Below, one piece after another: positions 1 through 6,823 of a stretch of 26,506 nt of DNA. Below the pieces are notes generated by a model. It was not told the DNA's origin. It did not search any database and was given only the letters and a program-made list of their open reading frames with translations. This DNA comes from a virus. The stretch covers positions 1 through 26,506 of IMG/VR virus record IMGVR_UViG_3300021962_000552; one strand, written 5' to 3'. Each line of letters begins with the position of its first letter. Within the stretch, counting starts at the first letter, position 1. The translations under genes and the position numbers were made by a program.

Positions 1-2
1 AT

Positions 3-416
3 GATGTTGCCTCGCTTGGGCCGATGATTGGGAAGTATTTTGAAGCAAAACATACCGCTACCGCTGCTGTTGCTCAAGCCAAAAGAAAAGGCGGCTCATC
101 AATGGGCAAGGCGATTGAGATTGAACTGGCACTCAAGGCTCAACGGGACTTTGAACAGGAACTCCAGAACTTGTTTTTCTCCACAAACAACATGGATGTC
201 TGGCAAGCAATCAAGAAACGAGCCTCAGATATGGATGCCGCTAATGCTGACCAGATGCAAAAGGATGCGGTTGCCGAGGCAAGGCGCAAGCGGCGTGAGC
301 AGGAACTCAATGAGATCATCCTTGGCGTTGGCATAGCGATTGTGGCTGGCATCTTCTTGGCATGGGCGGCGTATGAGGCGATTACCTTTTGCTCTGCTGC
401 GGTGTGTGGAAGATGA
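3..416 (+). CDS. membrane-anchored hypothetical protein, 5' end probably outside the window
   Basis: I do not recognise the family. The frame is open from the window edge, so the protein probably starts upstream. The first internal ATG is at 24 and would give 130 residues. Counted from that ATG, a charged helical region (about 30-95) rich in Lys, Arg, Glu and Ala is followed by one hydrophobic segment at about 98-121 (IILGVGIAIVAGIFLAWAAY) and a short Cys-containing tail. This suggests a single-pass membrane protein with a helical domain on one side. Its stop overlaps the next start (ATGA at 413-416), so it belongs to the same operon as the lysis genes. It may be a virion or lysis-associated membrane protein. 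The coding call is firm; the function is unknown. Confidence 0.7.
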   Translation, partial: DVASLGPMIGKYFEAKHTATAAVAQAKRKGGSSMGKAIEIELALKAQRDFEQELQNLFFSTNNMDVWQAIKKRASDMDAANADQMQKDAVAEARRKRREQELNEIILGVGIAIVAGIFLAWAAYEAITFCSAAVCGR

Positions 417-514
417 ATAAGATCATTATTGCCTTTGGTGTGGTTGTGATGGCAACCTTGCTCATCATCATTGGTGTGGTTGATTCAATCATTTACCGAT
501 TTACGGGGCGATGA
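413..514 (+). CDS. 33-residue single-span membrane peptide
   Basis: A tiny gene beginning MNKIIIAFGVVVMATLL and ending YRFTGR. Almost the whole peptide (about 4-28) is hydrophobic and would form one membrane helix with a basic N-terminus and a basic tail. It overlaps the upstream gene by ATGA (413-416) and the downstream gene by ATGA (511-514), which argues for translational coupling and for being a real gene. It lies three genes before a holin, so an accessory lysis role such as antiholin or pinholin-like peptide is possible. That is inference from position and size only. Confidence 0.55.
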   Translation: MNKIIIAFGVVVMATLLIIIGVVDSIIYRFTGR

Positions 515-669
515 GCAAATGGCTTTGCAAAGAGATTACAGACGGCTTTGCCAAGTGGTTCAAGCTGTTCTGCTATGGGTGCGCCCTTATCTGGTTGCTG
601 GATTTGCTACCCAAACTGCCAGAGGAAATGGCTAGACCGATTGCCAACTATTTAACTGGAGTCAAATAA
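511..669 (+). CDS. 52-residue membrane or amphipathic protein next to the holin
   Basis: Small protein beginning MSKWLCKEITDG and ending NYLTGVK. A Trp/Phe/Cys-rich hydrophobic stretch at about 16-33 (WFKLFCYGCALIWLLDLL) could span or lie on the membrane and is followed by an acidic, Pro-containing tail. The start overlaps the preceding stop (ATGA at 511-514), and its TAA overlaps the holin ATG (TAATG at 667-671). Such tight packing on both sides supports expression as part of the lysis cassette. I do not recognise a family. A holin partner or antiholin is possible but unproven. Confidence 0.55.
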   Translation: MSKWLCKEITDGFAKWFKLFCYGCALIWLLDLLPKLPEEMARPIANYLTGVK

Positions 670-1184
670 TGCTGACACTTCTCTCCACTTTAATATCGTT
701 TCTAATGGGCGGCTTGCCAAAGCTACTTGATTTTTTCCAAGATCGGTCAGACAAAAGACATGAGATGGAACTTGCCCAACTTCAGGTTCAGCGGGAGATG
801 GAGTTGCGAAAGCTGGGGTTTGAGGCGCAGGAGCGAGTTGAGAACATACATACTCAGCAGCTTGAGATCGAGACAAAATCCGCAGAGAAGCAGTCATTGA
901 TTGCAGCCCAGACCGCCGAGATGCAGGCGGTATATGCACATGATACATCCCTGAATGAGGGAACAAGCCAATGGATGAAGAACCTCCGGGCAAGTGTGCG
1001 TCCGGTCATTACCTACGGATTCTTCTTTCTTTTGGTAGGGATTGACCTTGCCCTGATTATTCACGGCTTCCGCTACGACATATCTTTTGAGCAGATGGCA
1101 GAACACCTGTGGGACAACGAAACCCAAGCCCTGTTTGCCAGCATCATCGCTTTTCATTTTGGTGGTAGGGCGTTTGGCAAATGA
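669..1184 (+). CDS. holin, GTA-type 3TM family
   Basis: Putative holin that would permeabilise the inner membrane at the end of infection and release the signal-less lysozyme encoded just downstream. The 171-residue protein has a hydrophobic N-terminus (about 1-23), a long charged coiled-coil region (about 24-100), and then the signature RASVRP (107-112) before two hydrophobic segments (about 114-133 and 152-168). It ends in FGGRAFGK. A central R-x-x-RP before the membrane helices and a terminal GGR-x-x-x-K are features I associate with the GTA 3TM holin family. The coiled coil is longer than I would expect for a minimal member. Position before a GH24 lysozyme supports the call. Stop and next start overlap by ATGA. 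Confidence 0.75.
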   Translation: MLTLLSTLISFLMGGLPKLLDFFQDRSDKRHEMELAQLQVQREMELRKLGFEAQERVENIHTQQLEIETKSAEKQSLIAAQTAEMQAVYAHDTSLNEGTSQWMKNLRASVRPVITYGFFFLLVGIDLALIIHGFRYDISFEQMAEHLWDNETQALFASIIAFHFGGRAFGK

Positions 1185-1378
1185 AGGTAGATGCCAGCAA
1201 CCTGATCCACGCTCACCGGGTGAGTGAACAGGCATATCTGCGCCATGCGGAGAACCTGAAGCGGATGCAGGCTCTGGTGGATGAGGAAGCAAAACAGATC
1301 AAGGCGACAGAAGCCAAGTGTAAAGCGCAGGAGCATGATGCCAACCTGACAACCGGGCGGGTGGATGTAAGTGTATGA
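1181..1378 (+). CDS. small helical protein between holin and lysozyme
   Basis: A 65-residue hydrophilic protein (MKVDASNLIHAHRVSEQ...) predicted by eye to be one long helix rich in Ala, Glu, Lys and Gln. It has no membrane segment, signal peptide or lipobox, so it does not look like a spanin despite its position. It is linked to both neighbours by ATGA overlaps (1181-1184 and 1375-1378). It could be a cytoplasmic modulator of lysis. The function is unknown. Confidence 0.6.
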   Translation: MKVDASNLIHAHRVSEQAYLRHAENLKRMQALVDEEAKQIKATEAKCKAQEHDANLTTGRVDVSV

Positions 1379-1851
1379 AGGTCAGCGACAAGGCAATTAA
1401 GATGATCCGTCACCATGAGGGTGTGAGGAACAAGCCTTACCGCTGTCCAGCCAAGTTATGGACGATAGGAGTCGGTCATGTTCTTTACCCAGATCAAGGC
1501 AAAATGCCAATCGATCAAAGAGACAGTTATCAACTACGCCCGGAAGATAATCGGGTTTTTTCGCCGGAAGAAGTAGATGGAATCCTACGCGCAGACTTAT
1601 CTCGCTTTGAATCAGGTGTTGATAAACTTATCACTGCCCAGCTTAGCCAAGGGATGTTTGATGCTCTTGTGTCTTTTAGTTTTAACGTCGGGCTTGGGAC
1701 GCTCCAGCGCAGTACGCTCCGGCAAAAGCTCAACCGGGGCGACAAAGAAGGCGCAGCCGAAGAGTTATTGAAATACTGTATGGCTGGGGGTAAAATTCTC
1801 AAAGGCTTACAGAACCGCCGAATTGACGAGCGGGCTGTGTTTTTGTCATAG
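1375..1851 (+). CDS. endolysin, GH24 lysozyme (muramidase)
   Basis: Hydrolyses the MurNAc-GlcNAc bond of peptidoglycan to lyse the host. The 158-residue length is normal for phage T4/P21-type lysozymes. The catalytic triad pattern Glu-8 residues-Cys/Asp-5 residues-Thr is visible as E15 (HHEG), C24 and T30 (WTIGVGH). The third-helix signature FDALVSFSFNVG lies near 97-108, and a GLQNRR-ID-ER segment near the C-terminus matches the family. There is no N-terminal signal or signal-anchor helix, so export should depend on the upstream holin rather than on Sec. The start overlaps the previous stop (ATGA). A second residue of the triad being Cys rather than Asp is a known variant of this family. Confidence 0.93.
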   Translation: MKVSDKAIKMIRHHEGVRNKPYRCPAKLWTIGVGHVLYPDQGKMPIDQRDSYQLRPEDNRVFSPEEVDGILRADLSRFESGVDKLITAQLSQGMFDALVSFSFNVGLGTLQRSTLRQKLNRGDKEGAAEELLKYCMAGGKILKGLQNRRIDERAVFLS

Positions 1852-1859
1852 GATTAGTT

Positions 1860-3785
1860 ATGCCGCTCAAGAAAATTCTATTTAGACCCGGCGTTAACAG
1901 AGAAAACACACGCTATGCGTCAGAATCCCTTGGTTCTGTAAATGCCGGAACCAACGTGGTAGGTGGCTGGTACGAGTCTGAAAAAGTCCGTTTTCGTCAA
2001 GGTACGCCAGAGAAAATTGGTGGTTGGGGGCCACTTTCCACAAATAAATTTCTAGGTGTCTGCCGGTCTTTGTGGAATTGGATTACATTGTCCGGCCAAA
2101 ATTTGATGGGTGTGGGCACTAACTTAAAGTTTTATATTGAGTATGGCGGTGCTTACTACGACATTACCCCCATACGCCAAACAGATACACTTCCAACAGA
2201 CCCCTTTACAGCAAACGGCACATCTACAATTACCGTAAATGCGCCGGGAAATGATGCGCTGCCGGGCGATTTTGTGACTTTTAGTGGGGCAACCGCTTTT
2301 AACGGCGTAACAATTAGCGGCGAGTTTCAAATTACTGAAGTAATAACAAACGGATTTAGGTTTACATACACCTCTTCAGTAACTGCCGGATCAGGTGGCG
2401 GCGCATCTGTACAAGCGGAATATCAAATAAATACCGGCGCACCTTTTGAAATCCCAATAACTGGATGGGGCGCTGGAGCATGGGGTGAAGGAGATTTTGG
2501 TGTTGGGGAGCCGTCTGACACTACGCTTAGACTGTGGAGCCAACAGAATTTTGGAGAGGATTTAGTCTTTGGACCCAAAGGTGGTCCGTTGTATTACTGG
2601 GATGCCACTCCGGGGTTAACTACTCGCGCTGTTCTTGTATCCAGCTTAGCGGGCGCAACGGACGTACCAACAGTACAGAATATAGTTTTTGTGTCAGACA
2701 TTAGCCGTTTTGTATTATGTTTTGGTTGCAATGACTACGGGTCTGTAAGCCTAGATGCCATGCTTATTCGTTGGTCAGACCAAGAATCTGTTACTGACTG
2801 GACACCTACAGCTACAAATCAGGCAGGCAGTATAAGGTTATCGCACGGATCAAATATAGTTAGCATTGTTCAAACTCGTCAGGAGATCGTCGTTATTACC
2901 GACTCCAGTGTTTATTCCTTGCAATACCAAGGTCCTCCTGTTGTTTGGGGGGCGCAGCTACTTGGTGACAACATATCCATCGTTAGCCAGAATGCCGCTG
3001 TTATGGCGTCTGGCAGAGTGTTCTGGATGGGGGTAGATAAATTTTATGTATATGATGGTAGAGTTCAAACGCTACGCTGTGACTTGCGTCAGTACATTTA
3101 TTCAAACATTAACCTAACCCAGCAAGAGCAATTTTTTAGTGGGTCTAATGAAGGTTTTAACGAGGTATGGTGGTTTTATTGTTCCAGTAATAGTTCTGTT
3201 ATAGATAAATATGTCGTTTACAACTATTCAGAAGACATTTGGTACTATGGCACCATGGAACGTACAGCGTGGCTGGATTCTGGGCTACGCTCTAACCCTA
3301 GTGCTGTTAGCTACATAGATAGCGTTACTGTTGGAAATACAACTACATACGGCGGGCGAATTCTTTTCCATGAATATGGGACTGACGACAATGTGGATGG
3401 TGAACCCCAGCCAATGGCTACGTCTATAGCTTCTTCTGAATTTGACTTAGAAGACGGACATCAGTTTGGTTTTGTTTATCGTATCCTGCCTGACATTACT
3501 TTCCGGGGGTCTTCTGCGGAAACGCCACAAGTTACTATGACGTTGATCCCACTGGCTAATTCTGGTTCTGGGTATAACGACCCACAATCCGAGGGTGGTG
3601 TCAGCTATGCTGCTGTTCAGCGCACTACAACCGTACCGGTAGAAAAGTTTACGGGCCAAGTATTTGTTAGGGTTCGTGGGCGACAAATGGTGTTTAAAGT
3701 AGATAACGAACAGCTAGGTAGTCAGTGGCAGTTGGGTGCTCCCCGTATCGACATCAAACAAGATGGCAGAAGAGGTAATTCGTGA
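1860..3785 (+). CDS. tail hub / DNA-stabilisation protein, P22 gp10 or T7 gp12-like
   Basis: Large beta-rich virion protein of 641 residues. The opening (MPLKKILFRPGVNREN..., then VRFRQGTPEKIGGWGPL and SLWNWITL) is a pattern I recall from many aquatic phage structural proteins. A small beta domain (about 115-190, GDFVTFSGA...FQITEV) seems inserted. The rest (about 200-500) has repeated beta blades with elements such as FVLCFGCNDYG, EIVVITDSSVYSLQY and FWMGVDKFYVYDG. These resemble the layout of P22 gp10 / T7 gp12 beta-propeller proteins that close the head and form the tail nozzle. The C-terminus VRVRGRQMVFKVDN is typical of such proteins. AGGA precedes the ATG by 6 nt. The fold assignment is from memory of motifs; the virion role is more secure than the exact name. 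Confidence 0.6.
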   Translation: MPLKKILFRPGVNRENTRYASESLGSVNAGTNVVGGWYESEKVRFRQGTPEKIGGWGPLSTNKFLGVCRSLWNWITLSGQNLMGVGTNLKFYIEYGGAYYDITPIRQTDTLPTDPFTANGTSTITVNAPGNDALPGDFVTFSGATAFNGVTISGEFQITEVITNGFRFTYTSSVTAGSGGGASVQAEYQINTGAPFEIPITGWGAGAWGEGDFGVGEPSDTTLRLWSQQNFGEDLVFGPKGGPLYYWDATPGLTTRAVLVSSLAGATDVPTVQNIVFVSDISRFVLCFGCNDYGSVSLDAMLIRWSDQESVTDWTPTATNQAGSIRLSHGSNIVSIVQTRQEIVVITDSSVYSLQYQGPPVVWGAQLLGDNISIVSQNAAVMASGRVFWMGVDKFYVYDGRVQTLRCDLRQYIYSNINLTQQEQFFSGSNEGFNEVWWFYCSSNSSVIDKYVVYNYSEDIWYYGTMERTAWLDSGLRSNPSAVSYIDSVTVGNTTTYGGRILFHEYGTDDNVDGEPQPMATSIASSEFDLEDGHQFGFVYRILPDITFRGSSAETPQVTMTLIPLANSGSGYNDPQSEGGVSYAAVQRTTTVPVEKFTGQVFVRVRGRQMVFKVDNEQLGSQWQLGAPRIDIKQDGRRGNS

Positions 3786-4447
3786 GCAACCAGCCATTAG
3801 GTCGCCTTACCGCGCCAAGTTTGCCACTGGCCCCAGAGCGGTATGATGTTCAGCAACAGACCGCGTTTTCTAACGTATTGCGTTTGTACTTTAACGGAAT
3901 CAATAACACCGTAAATAACTTACTAGGTGATCTTAGTACAGGCACAAATTTTAGACCGGGCGGCGGGTATCTGGCGTTCCCTTACGCTGCTATCCAACGG
4001 ACAACTGATTTAACATTTACTGCAAATACTGCTACTGAAGTTACATTTGATACTAATGATTACATAAACTACTGCGAAAACGACGGAACAAACGGCATTA
4101 CCGTTAATATGGCGGGTATATACAATTACCAATATAGTGTCCAGTGGGCTAATACAGATACCCAGATTCATACGGGGTATATCTGGCTTAGGGTTAACGG
4201 GGTAGATGTGCCGGGAACATCCAGTAGGTTTGACGTTATTTCATCACATGGAGGGGCGGACGGGCACATGATTGCAGCGGCCAACTTTTATGTTAGTTTA
4301 AATGCCGGAGATTACGTGTCTTTATTTGCCGCAGTTACTGATGCTGATCTTTACATGGAAGCCTACGCTGCCCAAGTTTCCCCATTCCCTATGCCATCCA
4401 TCCCCTCTGTGGTGGCTACACTTACGTTTGTATCTAGGTTGCCATGA
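3782..4447 (+). CDS. minor tail fibre protein with C1q/TNF-like jelly-roll head
   Basis: A 221-residue protein starting at GTG (AGAGG six nt upstream, GTGA overlap with the tail hub gene). Residues 1-50 (PLGRLTAPSLPLAP..., NVLRLYFNGINNTVN) resemble a short particle-attachment segment. Residues about 65-221 look like a C1q/TNF-type jelly roll: an opening strand FPYAAIQRTTDL, the central MAGIYNYQYSVQW, IWLRVNGVDVPGTSS, VSLNAGDYVSLFAAV, and a closing MPSIPSVVATLTFVSRLP. Such trimeric heads occur in phage receptor-binding or decoration proteins. It may bind the host surface. Its position directly after the tail hub gene fits. The specific receptor role is inference. Confidence 0.6.
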   Translation: MSNQPLGRLTAPSLPLAPERYDVQQQTAFSNVLRLYFNGINNTVNNLLGDLSTGTNFRPGGGYLAFPYAAIQRTTDLTFTANTATEVTFDTNDYINYCENDGTNGITVNMAGIYNYQYSVQWANTDTQIHTGYIWLRVNGVDVPGTSSRFDVISSHGGADGHMIAAANFYVSLNAGDYVSLFAAVTDADLYMEAYAAQVSPFPMPSIPSVVATLTFVSRLP

Positions 4448-4914
4448 AACTGCACCACGTTGATAGTAAGCAAACCATGCTCAGTGTGCAGGACATATTG
4501 ATGGTGACTGCGCACGACTTAAAATATGCGGCACAAGATGCATATAAAAAAGCTGGTAGTCCAGAGGGAGTGTCACCGGAACGAGTGTTGTACGCTGTTT
4601 TTATGAGTATGCTACAACAGCCTAGCTTTATCCGCGTGCGAGAAGGCAATACTATAGCGCTTTTGGTTCCGCAGACAGAAACGTCGGCTATGCTGTTAAT
4701 GTATAACGCGGATAAGCTATTTAGACTAGAAAATAACTTAACTAGTATTCTTAAAGCCGCGTACAAAATGGGTTATCGCAAAGTCTGGGGGCCACTAGCT
4801 CGAAAAGAACACGGCAACGACCAAATACGTAAAATATATAAAGAAGGAGCTAAAAAGCTTGGCGTAAAAGTTACTATGGATGATAGAAAAGTAGTAGCGG
4901 AGTTCACAAAATGA
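4444..4914 (+). CDS. hypothetical virion-region protein
   Basis: A 156-residue mixed alpha/beta soluble protein with no membrane segment. I see an N-terminal helical part (LMVTAHDLKYAAQDAYKKAG), a strand pair FIRVREGNTIALLVPQTETSAMLL, and a basic C-terminal half ending in GVKVTMDDRKVVAEFTK. The pattern 'helix-GYRKVWG ... helix-lgvkv' is reminiscent of a GNAT-like fold such as T7 gp13, but no acetyl-CoA loop is visible, so I leave it unnamed. The start overlaps the fibre gene stop (ATGA), and its stop overlaps the next start. The position between fibre and ejection-type genes suggests a minor virion protein. Confidence 0.6.
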   Translation: MKLHHVDSKQTMLSVQDILMVTAHDLKYAAQDAYKKAGSPEGVSPERVLYAVFMSMLQQPSFIRVREGNTIALLVPQTETSAMLLMYNADKLFRLENNLTSILKAAYKMGYRKVWGPLARKEHGNDQIRKIYKEGAKKLGVKVTMDDRKVVAEFTK

Positions 4915-6821
4915 GCGGCGCAATAGAAGCTATTTTAGACAAAGGTATTAATGTTGTTACTGATCCCATTGAAGATTTGGGGCAGAAAGTCTATAAAATA
5001 GCAGAAGTAACTATTGAAGCTATCAAAAGAGACCCGATTGGTACTTTGCTGCCTACCGCCTTAGCGTTTGCAGGAGTACCGCCTGTTTTATCTAGTTCTC
5101 TTATCGGTCTTTCCCGTGGTCAGAACATAGGTCAGATAGCCACACAAGCGCTTATTTCAACTGGAGTAAAAAACTTTTCCGGTTATACATGGGGCGGTGA
5201 TACATCATTAAATGATATTACGTCCTCTATAGCAGAATCAATAGGCGGATATGACGCAATTCAATCTGCGGTAACTTCTGGATTAAACAATGCCGCGTTT
5301 AACGGCGTGCTGGCTTTAGCGCAAGGTAAATCAGCGGCTGATATTCGTGATGCTATTACTTCTGGGTTTGGGGCTGGAGCGCTAACTTCTGGTGCTAATT
5401 CGCTTACTACCGAGGCATTAAGTTACTTTAAAGACGCTCAAGATGGAATGTGGGGGTTTAGCGGAAAACAGCTAGAACTTATTAAAGGTGGTGTTAATAC
5501 TGCGCTTATTGCTGGTGTATCTGGGCAGGATATTGGCAAGGCGATTAGTGCTTACGCAGCTAACGCTGCATATCAAGCCGCTAAAGGAAAAACTACGGAG
5601 TTTCTAAAAACCGCAGTAAACGATGCTAATGAAGCAATTAAAAATTACAACATAGCTCAAAACGAATTTAACACTGCGCTTGACAAAGCTAAAGCGCAAG
5701 ACGTACTGGCAAAAACAACATTACTAAACGTTAACGTTGATGGTACTACCGGGCAATCGCTTTTAAGTAATATGGAGGTTGAAGCGGCTAATTTTCAGTC
5801 TTATAAAGAACAAGCTGATGCTGCCGAAGCTGCTGGAGATTATGCAAAACAAAATGAATATGCTAAATTAGCCAACGCTAGCGCTGAAAACTACCAAAAA
5901 TATTCTGCTCAGCTAGAGCAGGTTATGCAAATCGCGCAGCAAGACCCAAATGCAGTTGCACAAAGAAACGTTGGAGAAGCGCTGTCTCAAAGAGCAGAAC
6001 AAAAGTACGCGGCACTACAAGATAAAGACCCAACAGAACTTGTAAATTTAGCTAACGAAGCGCAAAAAGAATACGATACAGCAGTATCAGAAGCTGCTAC
6101 AAAACAATTTTTAATTGACCAAATTAATACAGGTAATTTGGCTCCGCTTAACTATGACCAAGATTCTGGCATATATGATTTTGGTAATGGTTTAACCTAT
6201 AACGGGCAAGATTTTTATCAAAACGGCGAAAAGATATTTACTAACACTTCTGACTTTGAGTTTGCACCCGTTAATATTCAGGGCACGCCGGATATACCCG
6301 CCACAGAAGAAACAGGCGGGACGTTTGTGCAAATGGAGCCTGCGCAGCCCCAAGCTGTCTATGTCCCCGCAGATGATGGCGCAGAGGACGAGCCTCAAAC
6401 TGTAGAGTTTACAGAGGAAGATGCACCAGTTGAGGAAGAGATAGATTGGATGAATGTAGGGGATGAAGGCGGGGTAGAAGACGTTGAGGGCGAAGAGGGT
6501 AGTTGGGTTGATGGCATATTCATACCAAAAATACCCAGAATCCCCGTTTCTACAACCCCCAAACCTGCCCCAGCCCCGGCCCCGGCTCCGGCTCCGAAGC
6601 CCGCTGCTACCCCGGCGCCTACTGCTAATACTCCATCCCCCCAAAATTTAGCAGCACTTTTGGCTTTGTTAGACCAACCACAGCAGGTACAGCAGGAGCC
6701 TGTACAGGACCCCTACGCCCATATACAATCACCTATGGGTGATCTTTTTGGCTCTACCTTAAACGTGAACGCCGCTCAAGGTGGGTCTATTAACGATTTA
6801 CTACGCATACTGCGAGGCTAA
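4911..6821 (+). CDS. large virion (ejection-type) protein with coiled coil and Pro-Ala linker
   Basis: A 636-residue protein, unrecognised by family. In order: an amphipathic to hydrophobic N-terminal region (about 1-80, TLLPTALAFAGVPPVL), a Gly/Ala/Ser-rich helical region to about 200, a long Ala/Glu/Gln/Lys coiled coil (about 215-405), an aromatic beta-like insert (NGLTYNGQDFYQNGEKIF), a strongly acidic stretch (about 480-540), a Pro-Ala linker (about 550-571), and a conserved-looking tail with MGDLFG (609-614) and AAQGGSINDLLRILRG at the end. GGAG lies 8 nt before the ATG. The composition and position resemble internal or ejected virion proteins of short-tailed phages. The linker suggests the C-terminal tail is a separate docking peptide. 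Confidence 0.65.
   Translation: MSGAIEAILDKGINVVTDPIEDLGQKVYKIAEVTIEAIKRDPIGTLLPTALAFAGVPPVLSSSLIGLSRGQNIGQIATQALISTGVKNFSGYTWGGDTSLNDITSSIAESIGGYDAIQSAVTSGLNNAAFNGVLALAQGKSAADIRDAITSGFGAGALTSGANSLTTEALSYFKDAQDGMWGFSGKQLELIKGGVNTALIAGVSGQDIGKAISAYAANAAYQAAKGKTTEFLKTAVNDANEAIKNYNIAQNEFNTALDKAKAQDVLAKTTLLNVNVDGTTGQSLLSNMEVEAANFQSYKEQADAAEAAGDYAKQNEYAKLANASAENYQKYSAQLEQVMQIAQQDPNAVAQRNVGEALSQRAEQKYAALQDKDPTELVNLANEAQKEYDTAVSEAATKQFLIDQINTGNLAPLNYDQDSGIYDFGNGLTYNGQDFYQNGEKIFTNTSDFEFAPVNIQGTPDIPATEETGGTFVQMEPAQPQAVYVPADDGAEDEPQTVEFTEEDAPVEEEIDWMNVGDEGGVEDVEGEEGSWVDGIFIPKIPRIPVSTTPKPAPAPAPAPAPKPAATPAPTANTPSPQNLAALLALLDQPQQVQQEPVQDPYAHIQSPMGDLFGSTLNVNAAQGGSINDLLRILRG
6558..6623 (+). repeat. in-frame Pro-Ala codon repeat (PAPAPA linker)
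   Basis: A low-complexity run of alternating CC(N) and GC(N) codons encodes a PKPAPAPAPAPAPK-type linker in the preceding virion protein. It is probably an extended, stiff spacer between the acidic region and the C-terminal tail. The repeat is prone to replication slippage in units of six bases, which would keep the frame. Confidence 0.8.
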
Positions 6822-6823
6822 CT

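Noticed and set aside
1181-1378. Spanin (Rz-like) assignment for the small gene before the lysozyme
   Set aside because: No membrane helix, signal peptide or lipobox is present.
1539-1561. CCCG...CGGG followed by six T inside the lysozyme gene, resembling a terminator
   Set aside because: The stem is only 4-5 bp with a 9-base loop and lies mid-gene in an essential late gene, so it is probably chance.
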